Assembly: GCA_947631915.1 (NCBI GenBank)
Contig: CANRNC010000012.1
Coordinates: forward strand, 1-59,214
Reading direction: 5' to 3'
Length of the DNA: 59,214 nt
Origin: an uncultured Clostridia bacterium
GTDB taxonomy: Bacteria; Bacillota; Clostridia; TANB77; CAG-508
Positions 28,398-36,945 of this stretch are shown here, one piece after another (position 1 is the first letter of the stretch; each line of letters begins with the position of its first letter). Under the pieces are notes generated by a model. That model made no database searches, had not been told where the DNA came from, and worked only from the letters and a program-made list of their open reading frames with translations. A program made the translations under genes and the position numbers.

Positions 28398-28961
28398 ATG
28401 GGGATTTCAATAGAAGAATACAAAAAAATGATAGGAAATAGTAATGGAGGCAAAAATCCTAGTAGACAGTTAATAGGTAGAATAAATCATGGAATAGGAG
28501 AAAATTTTGAGGAACAAGTGGAAAATATATGTAGTATATATGAAACTAGGAAATTAGCAAAAATAGAAAAAACTCCTGAACCTATGAAAGTATTGAGACA
28601 CATCGAAGACGGTAAGTTTGAAACAGTATTTACAAAAGTAGCTCAACCAGATTTTAAAGGAACCATAAAAGGGGGAAGAACAGTCGTATTTGATGCAAAA
28701 TACACTGAAGCTGACAGAATAACTTATCAGGTATTGAGTGATTTCCAACGAGAAACATTATTACAATATAAAGAACTAGGAGCAATGGCATTTGTATTAG
28801 TAGGATTTGCAGATGGAGCGATATATAGAATTGATATAGAAACTTGGGCAAGTATGAAAGACAATTTTGGAAGAAAATATTTAAAGCAAGATGAATTGGA
28901 TGAAATGTCATTAAGAGTAAAAGATATAAAAGGAGTTACTGATTTTTTAAGGATAATGTAA
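28398..28961 (+). CDS. recU: RecU-type Holliday junction resolvase
   Basis: A 187-residue protein with the RecU layout. It has NHGIGENFEEQVENIC near residue 33, KIEKTPEP, then the nuclease core QPDFKGTIKGGRTVVFDAKYT with catalytic Asp and D-x-K. QRETLLQYKELGAMAFVLV follows. RecU cuts recombination junctions in Firmicutes and is normally beside ponA; here it follows dfrA by 11 bases. It may instead be a phage-type RecU paralogue. Confidence 0.8.
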   Translation: MGISIEEYKKMIGNSNGGKNPSRQLIGRINHGIGENFEEQVENICSIYETRKLAKIEKTPEPMKVLRHIEDGKFETVFTKVAQPDFKGTIKGGRTVVFDAKYTEADRITYQVLSDFQRETLLQYKELGAMAFVLVGFADGAIYRIDIETWASMKDNFGRKYLKQDELDEMSLRVKDIKGVTDFLRIM

Positions 28962-28986
28962 AGAGTTATAAGTAGGAGGAGATTAA

Positions 28987-29616
28987 ATGTTAGAAACAAT
29001 AGAAGTATTGTGTCATAGTTCAATAAAAATAAGTAAAGGAATCATAGTATATATAGATCCATTTAAGATAGATAAAGAATTTCATGATGCAGATTTAATA
29101 TTTATAACACATTCACATTATGATCACTATTCAGAAGAAGACATTTTGAGAGTGAAAAAGGAAAATACAAAAATAATATTAACAAAAGACATATTGGAAA
29201 AACCACTACAATTAGGATTTAATAAAGAAAGCATATTAGCTGTTGAACCTAATAAAGACTATGAAATAGATAATATAAAGTTTACTACAATACCTTCATA
29301 TAATGTAAATAAACAATTTCATCCTAAATCAAATAATTGGGTAGGATACATAATTGATTTTGATAATACAAAATATTATATTGCAGGAGATACTGACATA
29401 ACAGAAGAAAATCAAAATGTAAAATGCGACATAGCATTTATTCCAGTAGGTGGAACATATACTGTTAACTATATAGAAGCAGCTGAGTTAACTAATAAAA
29501 TACATCCGAAAATTGTAATACCAATACATTATGGTAGTATAGTTGGAACTAAACAAGATGCTATTGAGTTTAAAAAATTATTAGATAAAGATATTGAATG
29601 TAGAATTATGATATAA
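28987..29616 (+). CDS. metallo-beta-lactamase-fold hydrolase (UPF0173/UlaG-like)
   Basis: A 209-residue metal-dependent hydrolase. The metal motif is THSHYDHYSEED, and further ligands lie in GDTD and IPIHYGS. The short length and lack of extra domains fit the UPF0173/YtkL-like group. The substrate is unknown. AGGAGGAG precedes the ATG. Confidence 0.85.
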   Translation: MLETIEVLCHSSIKISKGIIVYIDPFKIDKEFHDADLIFITHSHYDHYSEEDILRVKKENTKIILTKDILEKPLQLGFNKESILAVEPNKDYEIDNIKFTTIPSYNVNKQFHPKSNNWVGYIIDFDNTKYYIAGDTDITEENQNVKCDIAFIPVGGTYTVNYIEAAELTNKIHPKIVIPIHYGSIVGTKQDAIEFKKLLDKDIECRIMI

Positions 29617-29624
29617 AAATAAAT

Positions 29625-29657
29625 AAAAAAATCCACATGTAAATATGTGGATTTTTT
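29625..29657. terminator. bidirectional terminator
   Basis: A perfect AT-flanked stem (AAAAAATCCACAT/ATGTGGATTTTTT) between convergent genes, with A- and T-runs on both sides. Confidence 0.85.
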
Positions 29658-30666
29658 ATACATTAATACAATTATTTTGACATGCTTTTGATAATCTATT
29701 CATAATTGCAACTCCAATTCCACCAGAAGATATTCCCTCAATAATTACAATATCTGGAGAATAGCTATCAGCTTTTCTTAAGTTAGAAAAAAGATTTTTT
29801 GCAATTTCATCTAAATTATTTCCAATATCAATAATTTGTTTTTTACCAAATTTTTTTATATTCTTATGAGTACACATTATAAGAGGAGAGTTATATGTAT
29901 TTGCGATTTCATTTATTTTAGAAATTATTTGATTATTGTCATTACTTATAATTAGAATAGATTTACTATTTAGAGTATAATGGTCATAATTATTGCTTAA
30001 AACACTAGAAGGATTGATATCATAATCTAATATAACTTTTCCAGATATTTCTTCTATCTGTTTATCGGTTATGCTACCAGGTCTTAAAATATGAGGAACA
30101 CCATCTATCACTTTTACAATAGTAGATTCTATACCAATTGTGCTATCACCGCCATTTATCATATAATCTACTTTATCTTTAAAGTCATTATATAAATCAT
30201 CAAAACTAGTACCACTAGGTTTGCCTGAAATATTTGCACTAGGTGCAGCTATTGGAATACCGGCTAATTCTACTAAAGTTTTAGCAATAAAACCATTAGG
30301 CATTCGAACACCAACGGTATCTTGATTTGCCGTAAGAATAGAAGGAACTATGCTTTTTTTATTTAATATAATAGTAAAAGGACCAGGAAAAAAAGCATTC
30401 ATTAATTTATATTCTAAATCGGATATATTTGTTGCAATGCTATTGACCATTTTCATATCACTTACCAAAATATTAATGGGGTTACCTTGATTTCTACCTT
30501 TTGCTTCAAATATTTTTTTAATGGCATCACTATTTAATCCATTAGTTCCTAATGCGTAAACAGTTTCAGTAGGAAATAACACAAGTCCTCCATTTTTTAT
30601 GATTTGTGCAATTTCTTTTAATTCACTATAATTATTACCATCTTTTAATTTTAAAATTTTAGCCAT
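29656..30666 (-). CDS. tsaC: threonylcarbamoyl-AMP synthase (Sua5 type)
   Basis: A 336-residue enzyme making threonylcarbamoyl-AMP for t6A37 of tRNAs reading ANN codons. The N-terminal YrdC domain has GGLVLFPTETVYALG, KGRNQGNPINILV and PSANISGKPSGTS. The extra C-terminal Sua5 domain (about residues 230-336) makes it the long Sua5 form. AGAGG before the ATG at 30666 fixes the start. Confidence 0.94.
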   Translation of the reverse strand: MAKILKLKDGNNYSELKEIAQIIKNGGLVLFPTETVYALGTNGLNSDAIKKIFEAKGRNQGNPINILVSDMKMVNSIATNISDLEYKLMNAFFPGPFTIILNKKSIVPSILTANQDTVGVRMPNGFIAKTLVELAGIPIAAPSANISGKPSGTSFDDLYNDFKDKVDYMINGGDSTIGIESTIVKVIDGVPHILRPGSITDKQIEEISGKVILDYDINPSSVLSNNYDHYTLNSKSILIISNDNNQIISKINEIANTYNSPLIMCTHKNIKKFGKKQIIDIGNNLDEIAKNLFSNLRKADSYSPDIVIIEGISSGGIGVAIMNRLSKACQNNCINV

Positions 30667-30767
30667 AAAAAACCTCTTTCTTAAATTTAAAACAATATAA
30701 TTATACCTCAAAAATATACAATTTACAACATATAAAAAATTATACTACAAAATGCACATCGTATCTT

Positions 30768-30796
30768 TTGACACTCTTGGAAAAATATGGTATGAT
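30768..30796 (+). promoter_or_regulatory. sigma-A-type promoter
   Basis: A perfect TTGACA (30768-30773), a 17-base spacer and TATGAT (30791-30796), upstream of the orphan gene at 30841. Confidence 0.75.
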
Positions 30797-30840
30797 GTTA
30801 ATGCAAAAAAACGGCAAAGTCCGAGAGTAGGAGGAATGTT

Positions 30841-31176
30841 ATGGCTATCATCACAGAAGAAGTGCTTCGGGAAGAAATGGAAAAGGCTAAAGATGATGGA
30901 AGAAGAGCGGTGCTCATCTATCATAATGAAGCCATATGGGGTACCCACCATGAAGAGATGGTGCCGGGAACCCATAATTACAACTTCTTTCTTAATCAAG
31001 TAAAAAAAGAGGAAGATGGTGTAATGGAATTCGACACAGAGGAAGGCGGAAAGGCAATCATACTCGTTATCCTTGTCAACAGAATGCTGTCCGACGATGA
31101 ATATTTCGAGGAGGTTTTGGACACCTGTCGGATGCGTGGTGTTGAGGGACCCATCGAACAGTTCATTGAACAGTGA
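30841..31176 (+). CDS. hypothetical protein of atypical composition
   Basis: A 111-residue soluble acidic protein that I do not recognise. No signal or membrane segment is visible. It has a mixed alpha/beta pattern (RAVLIYHNEAIWGTHHEEM, then GGKAIILVILVNRM). GTAGGAGGAATGTT precedes the ATG. Like the gene at 2266 it is a single-gene unit with its own promoter and terminator, is richer in GC than its neighbours, and uses CGG for arginine twice (30868, 31129). The two may share an origin. Confidence 0.7.
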   Translation: MAIITEEVLREEMEKAKDDGRRAVLIYHNEAIWGTHHEEMVPGTHNYNFFLNQVKKEEDGVMEFDTEEGGKAIILVILVNRMLSDDEYFEEVLDTCRMRGVEGPIEQFIEQ

Positions 31177-31188
31177 AGAGAACGACTA

Positions 31189-31220
31189 GAGGTCCCAATT
31201 TTGGGACCTCAAAACTTTTT
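31189..31220 (+). terminator. intrinsic terminator
   Basis: A perfect 10-bp stem GAGGTCCCAA/TTGGGACCTC (31189-31210) followed by AAAACTTTTT. Confidence 0.85.
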
Positions 31221-31242
31221 AGTATTATGCAATAAAATGCAA

Positions 31243-31962
31243 CTATCTATTATTGCAACCACAATTATTACTATTGTAGTCAGCCATATTACTATTGTAA
31301 TTCATCATGTTATCATTATTCAAATTTGCAGTCATATTATTAATCGTATTATTAGTATCATTCATACTTGGAATAAAATTATTATTCATATAAAATTTCT
31401 TTTGAGCAAGTTTATCTTGAACATTTCTTAATGCTTCACCAAATCTTTGGAAGTGAACTACTTCACGTTGTCTTAAGAATTTTAAAACATCAACAACATC
31501 AGCGTTATCACGGCATAAATCTATTAACTTTTCATAGGTTGCTCTAGCTTTTTGCTCTGCTGCTAAATCTTCTTGAAGATCAGCAATAGGATCTCCCTTT
31601 ACAGCTATATATGCAGCAGTGAAAGGTGTTCCAGAAGCAGATTGAGGGTAAACTCCAACTCCATGATCTGTATAATATGGTGAAAGTCCACCCTTTTCAA
31701 TTTCATTAATAGATGCATTATCTGTTAATTGATGAACAAGAGTTCCTACCATTTCAAGGTGTGCTAATTCTTCTGTACCAATATCATTTAATATAGCTTT
31801 TGCATTTTGATCAGGCATACCAAATTTTTGGCTTAAATATCTTAAAGAAGCAGCTAATTCTCCGTCAGGACCTCCATATTGAGATATTATTACTTTAGCT
31901 AATCTAGGATCAGGATTTTTGATATTAATTGGATATTGTAAAATTTTTTTATAATCCCACAT
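31243..31962 (-). CDS. cotJC: spore coat protein CotJC (manganese-catalase-like)
   Basis: A 239-residue coat protein with the ferritin-like di-metal core of manganese catalases: YPINIKNPDPRLAK at the start, EELAHLEMVG and EVVHFQRFGEAL as ligand helices. The last 45 residues are an Asn/Met-rich tail ending NNCGCNNR. The start is the ATG at 31962, with AAGGGGG upstream, giving the family N-terminus. Third gene of the cotJ operon, 2 bases after cotJB. Confidence 0.93.
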   Translation of the reverse strand: MWDYKKILQYPINIKNPDPRLAKVIISQYGGPDGELAASLRYLSQKFGMPDQNAKAILNDIGTEELAHLEMVGTLVHQLTDNASINEIEKGGLSPYYTDHGVGVYPQSASGTPFTAAYIAVKGDPIADLQEDLAAEQKARATYEKLIDLCRDNADVVDVLKFLRQREVVHFQRFGEALRNVQDKLAQKKFYMNNNFIPSMNDTNNTINNMTANLNNDNMMNYNSNMADYNSNNCGCNNR

Positions 31963-31964
31963 AA

Positions 31965-32291
31965 CTACATTATCCCCCTTTCCCAAGGCCATGGTTCTTC
32001 AAGCCATCTCCATTTATTACATGGGTAGTTGGCATTTAATGGTCCATAGACTTTTTGATATTGAGTTTCTAAATCTTTTAATGTTCTAGCATAATTATTA
32101 TGCAAACATAGAGCTTGAGTGTCGTCTGGATGAGTATCCAAATACAAGTTTAACTCATCTAAAGCAAAATCATATTCTTTGATTTTCATTAACATTTCTT
32201 TTCTATCTCTGTCATAATTATTATCACAACAATCATTATCACAACAACAATTTCTTTGCTCTACATTATTTTCACATGTTTCATTGTTCAT
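31965..32291 (-). CDS. cotJB: spore coat protein CotJB
   Basis: A 108-residue CotJB. The family core is KIKEYDFALDELNLYLDTHPDD through YGPLNANYPCNKWRWLEEPWPWE. A non-family N-terminal stretch of about 27 residues is Cys/Asn-rich (RNCCCDNDCCDNN). The start overlaps the cotJA stop in an ATGA arrangement, so the two are coupled. Confidence 0.92.
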   Translation of the reverse strand: MNNETCENNVEQRNCCCDNDCCDNNYDRDRKEMLMKIKEYDFALDELNLYLDTHPDDTQALCLHNNYARTLKDLETQYQKVYGPLNANYPCNKWRWLEEPWPWERGIM

Positions 32292-32659
32292 CCATTACAC
32301 CCCTCTCCAATTGTATTAGTTTTTTTAATGAATTCAATAAATTCCATTGATTGACCAGGACAGTATGGGTCAACTAACTCTGGAAAAATAGTTCCGTTTT
32401 TTAAACCTACAGCTGGCTTAAAAGTTTTATTCATATATTGTATAGGAACATAACTTTGAGCATACATTGGATTTTCAGGGAAAATATTTCCACAGCAATT
32501 ATCGTCGTCATCATATCCACAATCACAATTATCATTATTGTTACAACAACAATTATTTGAAACATTGTTGCAAATTGTTTCATAATCACAAGAATTATTG
32601 TTATCCATATTATTCATATAGCAACAACAATTATTGCGTCTACATCTACGAGTGAACAC
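32288..32659 (-). CDS. cotJA: spore coat protein CotJA
   Basis: A 123-residue CotJA. The C-terminal half has the family core (YAQSYVPIQYMNKTF, GTIFPELVDPYCPGQS). The N-terminal 55 residues are an extreme Cys/Asn/Asp low-complexity segment with several CCC runs. The GTG at 32659 is chosen because AGGAGG lies 8 bases upstream; the longer frame runs past the site. First gene of cotJABC, which in Bacillus is made in the mother cell under sigma-E. Confidence 0.88.
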   Translation of the reverse strand: MFTRRCRRNNCCCYMNNMDNNNSCDYETICNNVSNNCCCNNNDNCDCGYDDDDNCCGNIFPENPMYAQSYVPIQYMNKTFKPAVGLKNGTIFPELVDPYCPGQSMEFIEFIKKTNTIGEGCNG

Positions 32660-32771
32660 TATTATTTCCTCCTTATAAATTTTTGATGATATAAATATAA
32701 AACCTATATTCATCATTGTTATAAAATATGCTTAATAATCGAAAAATGTTAAAAAATGAAAGAAGAAAGGA

Positions 32772-33428
32772 ATGATTAAGATTATAGAATTTTTATTAAA
32801 TATAATATACCCAAATGTATGTGGCATCTGCCAAACAATAAATAAAAATAGTTTATGTAATGAATGTGAGACAAAGATAGAAAAAGAAATAGTTGCTAGA
32901 GTTGATAGTTATAATAATAAGTTAAAATATTTTAATAAGCATGCATATATTTTCAAATATAGAGGAAAAATACGAGAACTATTAATTGATTATAAGTTTA
33001 ATAATAAAGCATATTTATATAAGACTTTTTCTTATGTTATACTTAATAATCCTAATATTATTACATTTATGAATGAATATGAAGTGATAATTCCAGTACC
33101 AATTCATAAACAAAGATATAATCATCGAGGATACAATCAAAGTGAACTAATAGCAAAAGAAATATCTAAATGTTTAAGCACTAAATTTTTAAGTAATGTA
33201 TTAATAAAAACAAAAAATAATAGTGCACAAAGTTCTTTAAATAAAATAGAAAGATTTTCAAATGTAAAAGACGTATATAAAATAAAAAACATTAACTTAA
33301 TAAAAGGCAAAAAAATTCTTCTAATTGATGATATATATACAACTGGAAATACAGTAAATGAATGTTCAAAAGTTTTGAAAGAAAGTGGTGCTACAGAAAT
33401 AGGAATTTTAACAATTTCGAAAGATTAA
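32772..33428 (+). CDS. comFC: ComFC-like phosphoribosyltransferase-domain protein
   Basis: A 218-residue protein with an N-terminal zinc-finger pattern (CGICQTINKNSLCNEC) and a phosphoribosyltransferase fold. The family signature is YNHRGYNQSELIAKEIS, and the PRPP loop is ILLIDDIYTTGNTVNEC. ComFC is needed for DNA uptake in Bacillus. Together with comM and dprA it gives partial evidence of a competence apparatus. Confidence 0.9.
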   Translation: MIKIIEFLLNIIYPNVCGICQTINKNSLCNECETKIEKEIVARVDSYNNKLKYFNKHAYIFKYRGKIRELLIDYKFNNKAYLYKTFSYVILNNPNIITFMNEYEVIIPVPIHKQRYNHRGYNQSELIAKEISKCLSTKFLSNVLIKTKNNSAQSSLNKIERFSNVKDVYKIKNINLIKGKKILLIDDIYTTGNTVNECSKVLKESGATEIGILTISKD

Positions 33429-33579
33429 AATAGTTCATATTAATAAAAATGTATAAAAATTTCCTTAAGAGTAATAATAAGTTTATAAAAACAAAATTTA
33501 TTTCTACATAAATTGCAAATTTAAAAGAATGCAATTTACTAGAATAAAAAGTGATAAAACTTAAAGGAGGAAATACGAA

Positions 33580-34134
33580 ATGAAAGCAACTGGAGTAGTA
33601 AGAAGAATAGATGATTTGGGAAGGATAGTAATACCAAAAGAAATAAGAAGGATACTTCATATAAAAGAAGGTGATCCGCTAGAAATATTTACAGACAGGG
33701 AAGGTGGAGTAATCCTAAAAAAATATTCTCCTATTGGAGAACTTTCTGAATTTGCATCTGGATATACAGAAACATTATCAAAAACTACAGGGCATATAGC
33801 ATGTATTACAGATAAAGATACTGTTATAGCTGTTTCAGGAGGACCTAAAAAAGAATTTTTGGAACAAAATTTATCTTCTGAATTAGAACAATTATTAGAG
33901 GATAAAGAAATTTATACAAGTAGTGATAATAATGAAATAGCTATACCAATAACTCAAAATGATAATAAAGAAAGAAAATTTAATTCTCAAGTAGTTTATC
34001 CTATAATTTCCCAAGGAGATGTTGTTGGAAGTGTAATTCTAATGTCTAAAGATGCAAATACTAAAATGGGTGAGACTGAATATAAATTAGTACAATCAGC
34101 AGCAGGATTTTTAGGAAGTCAAATGGAAATTTAG
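33580..34134 (+). CDS. spoVT: stage V sporulation regulator SpoVT
   Basis: A 184-residue transcription factor. The N-terminal AbrB-type swapped-hairpin DNA-binding domain (MKATGVVRRIDDLGRIVIPK) is followed by a GAF-like domain to the C-terminus. SpoVT works in the forespore under sigma-G in Bacillus. AAAGGAGG precedes the ATG. Confidence 0.94.
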   Translation: MKATGVVRRIDDLGRIVIPKEIRRILHIKEGDPLEIFTDREGGVILKKYSPIGELSEFASGYTETLSKTTGHIACITDKDTVIAVSGGPKKEFLEQNLSSELEQLLEDKEIYTSSDNNEIAIPITQNDNKERKFNSQVVYPIISQGDVVGSVILMSKDANTKMGETEYKLVQSAAGFLGSQMEI

Positions 34135-34166
34135 AAAATATTGCTTATATAGTTTATATAGGGAGA

Positions 34167-34200
34167 GGGCATACGCACAACGTGCATATGCCCTTGTACA
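34167..34200 (+). terminator. intrinsic terminator
   Basis: A 12-bp GC-rich stem (GGGCATACGCAC/GTGCATATGCCC, one mismatch) with an AAC loop, then TTGTACATT. It follows spoVT. Confidence 0.65.
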
Positions 34201-34211
34201 TTATTCAATTT

Positions 34212-34589
34212 TTAAAAATTTGTGATTGTACATGTGACGTCATTATTATTCCATTCAGTAGATACATTTTTTTCATGTAGAAATGTGTCTATATCATAGT
34301 AGCCTAGAAAAAAATGTAACCTATACCATGGATAGTGATTAGCCCAACTAAAGAATCTTGACAATTCCTCCTCAAAGGAAATAGTAAAAATTATTGATAT
34401 ATTTTGTTCCAAATTTGAATGGTTTGATACTTGTTCAAAAATTTTGCATTGATCTTCAAGTATTAAATCAATCTTATTTGTAATTTCAGATATCAGTGCT
34501 TGATAGCGAATTGAATATTTTTTATCAAAGCGTGATAATATTTTCTCTTTTGTTAAAATTCTCCGACTAATATTGCAAGCCACACACAT
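34212..34589 (-). CDS. hypothetical protein
   Basis: A 125-residue soluble protein that I do not recognise. It starts MCVACN and ends in an Asn/Thr-rich tail (WNNNDVTCTITNF). The middle is predicted helical with aromatic clusters. The strong ribosome binding site GGAGGGTG, 6 bases before the ATG, is the main evidence that it is real. It stands alone on the minus strand. Confidence 0.6.
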   Translation of the reverse strand: MCVACNISRRILTKEKILSRFDKKYSIRYQALISEITNKIDLILEDQCKIFEQVSNHSNLEQNISIIFTISFEEELSRFFSWANHYPWYRLHFFLGYYDIDTFLHEKNVSTEWNNNDVTCTITNF

Positions 34590-34757
34590 AAATTACACCC
34601 TCCTATGTTATAAAAATAGTACTTTACTAAAAACGTAATTTATTATAGCATATTTTATAAAAAAAGCAACTTTTTTATAATAATAATTGAATTTTGTTAA
34701 ATTATATAATATAATAAAATTATATTGTTTAAATGGAGAAAACGGAAAGAGGTAATT

Positions 34758-36518
34758 ATGAAGGCAATTGAAATAAGAAATAAATATTTAAATTTTTTTA
34801 AATCAAAAGGACATGTTATTATACCAAGTGCTCCTTTAATTCCAGAAAATGATGCATCTGTTTTATTTACAACAGCTGGCATGCAACCATTAGTACCTTA
34901 TTTATTAGGGCAAAAACATCCACAAGGAACTCGTCTTACTGATTATCAAAAGTGTTTAAGAACAGTAGATATTGACGAGGTTGGAGATAATAGACATTTA
35001 ACATATTTTGAAATGCTAGGAAATTGGTCATTAGGAGACTATTTTAAGCAGGAATCTATACGTATGAGCTTTGAATTTTTGACAAAAGAGTTAGAAATTC
35101 CAGTAGATAAGTTATCTGTAACTTGCTTTGGTGGGGATAAAGATTGTGATAGAGATGAAGAAAGTGCAAGAGTATGGAAAGAAGTAGGAATTCCTGAAGA
35201 GAGAATATATTTCTTTGGAAAAGACGATAATTGGTGGATAGCAGGGGAAACAGGACCTTGCGGACCAGATACAGAAATGTTCTATGATACAGGAAAACCA
35301 AAATGCTCTCCTGAATGTAATCCAGCTTGTAGTTGTGGTAAATATGTTGAAATTTGGAATAATGTATTTATGGAATTTTATAAAAATGAAGATGGAACAT
35401 ACAAAAAATTATCACAAAGAAATGTAGATACAGGACTTGGTCTTGAAAGAATAAATATGTTACTACAAGGAAAGGAAACACCATATGATACAGAATTATT
35501 TGTACCAGTAATGGACAAATTACTCGATTTAACCCCAAATAAAGATAATATTCAAAGTAGAAGAATTGTTGCAGAACATTTACGTGCAAGTATGATGATT
35601 ATTTCAGATGGAGGAAGACCATCAAATATTGATAGAGGATATATATTAAGAAGATTAATTCGTAGAATGGTAAGACATTTAAATAAACTTGAAATAAGTC
35701 TAGATAAGATTGCAGAATTAATTGATATTTATGTAGATACGCTTGGACAAATGTATCCAGATTTGATATCAAAAAAAGAAGAAATAAAGAAAGTAATATT
35801 AGAGGAGAAAGATAAATTTGTAAAAACTCTTGAACATGGTCAAAAGGAATTAGAAAAAGTACTAAATAAGGCTAATCAGGACAATAAAACTATGTTAGAT
35901 CCATCAACAGTATTTAATCTTTATGAAACGTATGGATTTCCACCAGAAGTAACAAAAGAAATTGCTGAAGAGAAAGGATATTCAGTTGATTTAAAGGAAA
36001 TTGACAAATTATTTAAAGAACATCAAGAAAAGTCCAAAATAGGTTCTGATAAAAAATTTAAAGGTGGATTAAGCGGAAATGGTGAAATGGAAACTAAATA
36101 TCATACAGCTACACATCTTTTGAATGCTGCCTTAAAAATAGTGTTAGGACCAAATACTCATCAGTCAGGAAGCAATATTACACCTGAAAGAATGAGATTT
36201 GATTTCCCTTGTGACCATAAATTGACAGACGAAGAGAAAAAACAAATAGAAGACATAGTTAATAAATGGATTGAAGAAGATTTAACGGTTACAAAAGTAG
36301 AAATGAAAAAAGAAGATGCTGTTGCAATGGGGGCAGAGGCAATGTTTATTGAAAGATATCCAGATATTGTAACAGTTTATACTATTGGAGATGTATCAAA
36401 AGAGATTTGCATGGGGCCACATGTTGAGAACACTAAAATTTTAGGACATTTCAAAATACAAAAAGAAGAATCATCATCAGCTGGAATTCGTAGAATTAAA
36501 GCAATTTTAACCGATTAA
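34758..36518 (+). CDS. alaS: alanyl-tRNA synthetase, short form
   Basis: A 586-residue AlaRS. The catalytic core is clear (IRNKYLNFFKSKGH, FTTAGMQPLVPYLLG, FEMLGNWSLGDYF, GLGLERI). The helical tRNA-binding domain (RRLIRRMVRHL) follows. The last 130 residues are the editing domain with HTATHLLNAAL and CMGPHV, a variant of the usual CGGTHV. The normal protein is about 870 residues; the C-terminal coiled coil and C-Ala/DHHA1 domain are missing. The stop is clean and the next gene has its own start, so this is not an obvious truncation. The ATG at 34758 follows AAAGAGG. Confidence 0.93.
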   Translation: MKAIEIRNKYLNFFKSKGHVIIPSAPLIPENDASVLFTTAGMQPLVPYLLGQKHPQGTRLTDYQKCLRTVDIDEVGDNRHLTYFEMLGNWSLGDYFKQESIRMSFEFLTKELEIPVDKLSVTCFGGDKDCDRDEESARVWKEVGIPEERIYFFGKDDNWWIAGETGPCGPDTEMFYDTGKPKCSPECNPACSCGKYVEIWNNVFMEFYKNEDGTYKKLSQRNVDTGLGLERINMLLQGKETPYDTELFVPVMDKLLDLTPNKDNIQSRRIVAEHLRASMMIISDGGRPSNIDRGYILRRLIRRMVRHLNKLEISLDKIAELIDIYVDTLGQMYPDLISKKEEIKKVILEEKDKFVKTLEHGQKELEKVLNKANQDNKTMLDPSTVFNLYETYGFPPEVTKEIAEEKGYSVDLKEIDKLFKEHQEKSKIGSDKKFKGGLSGNGEMETKYHTATHLLNAALKIVLGPNTHQSGSNITPERMRFDFPCDHKLTDEEKKQIEDIVNKWIEEDLTVTKVEMKKEDAVAMGAEAMFIERYPDIVTVYTIGDVSKEICMGPHVENTKILGHFKIQKEESSSAGIRRIKAILTD

Positions 36519-36555
36519 ATATATGAATTTTGAAAGGAAGGAGAAATGTGTAAAA

Positions 36556-36900
36556 ATGGAGGAGTGCATATTTTGTAAAATAGTAAATGGCGAAATACCA
36601 TCAAATAAAGTTTATGAAGATGAGAATGTACTAGCTTTTAAAGACTTAAATCCTCAAATGCCAGTACATATATTAGTAATTCCTAAAAAACATATTGAAT
36701 CAATTATAGATTTAAAAGAAGATGATGAAATATTAGTTGGAAAAATATTTACATCAATAAATAAAATAGCCCATGATATTGGAATAGCCAATAGAGGATT
36801 TAGAGTAATATCTAATTGTGGACAAGATGCAGGGCAAACAGTCAAACATCTTCATTTCCATATATTAGCGGGTGAGAAAATGAATGAAAGAATAGTATAA
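36556..36900 (+). CDS. hit: HIT family nucleotide-binding hydrolase
   Basis: A 114-residue histidine-triad protein of the HinT type. It opens with CIFCKIVNGEIPSNKVYEDE and has the triad HLHFHILAGE at the C-terminus. These enzymes hydrolyse nucleoside phosphoramidates. The ATG at 36556 is preceded by GAAGGAG at a rather long 12 bases. Confidence 0.93.
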   Translation: MEECIFCKIVNGEIPSNKVYEDENVLAFKDLNPQMPVHILVIPKKHIESIIDLKEDDEILVGKIFTSINKIAHDIGIANRGFRVISNCGQDAGQTVKHLHFHILAGEKMNERIV

Positions 36901-36945
36901 AATAGGTAGCATAAAGTGAAGAGTTTCACTAGAAAGGTAAATCAT

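Noticed and set aside
30752-31003. Open frame of 83 codons overlapping the gene at 30841
   Set aside because: It starts inside the promoter region without a ribosome binding site and is a shadow frame of the real gene.
31201-31431. Plus-strand open frame of 76 codons
   Set aside because: A shadow of the Asn-rich end of cotJC; the repetitive Ile/His sequence follows from the low-complexity codons on the other strand.
32467-32655. Plus-strand His/Asn/Tyr-rich open frame
   Set aside because: Antisense shadow of the Cys/Asn-rich part of cotJA.
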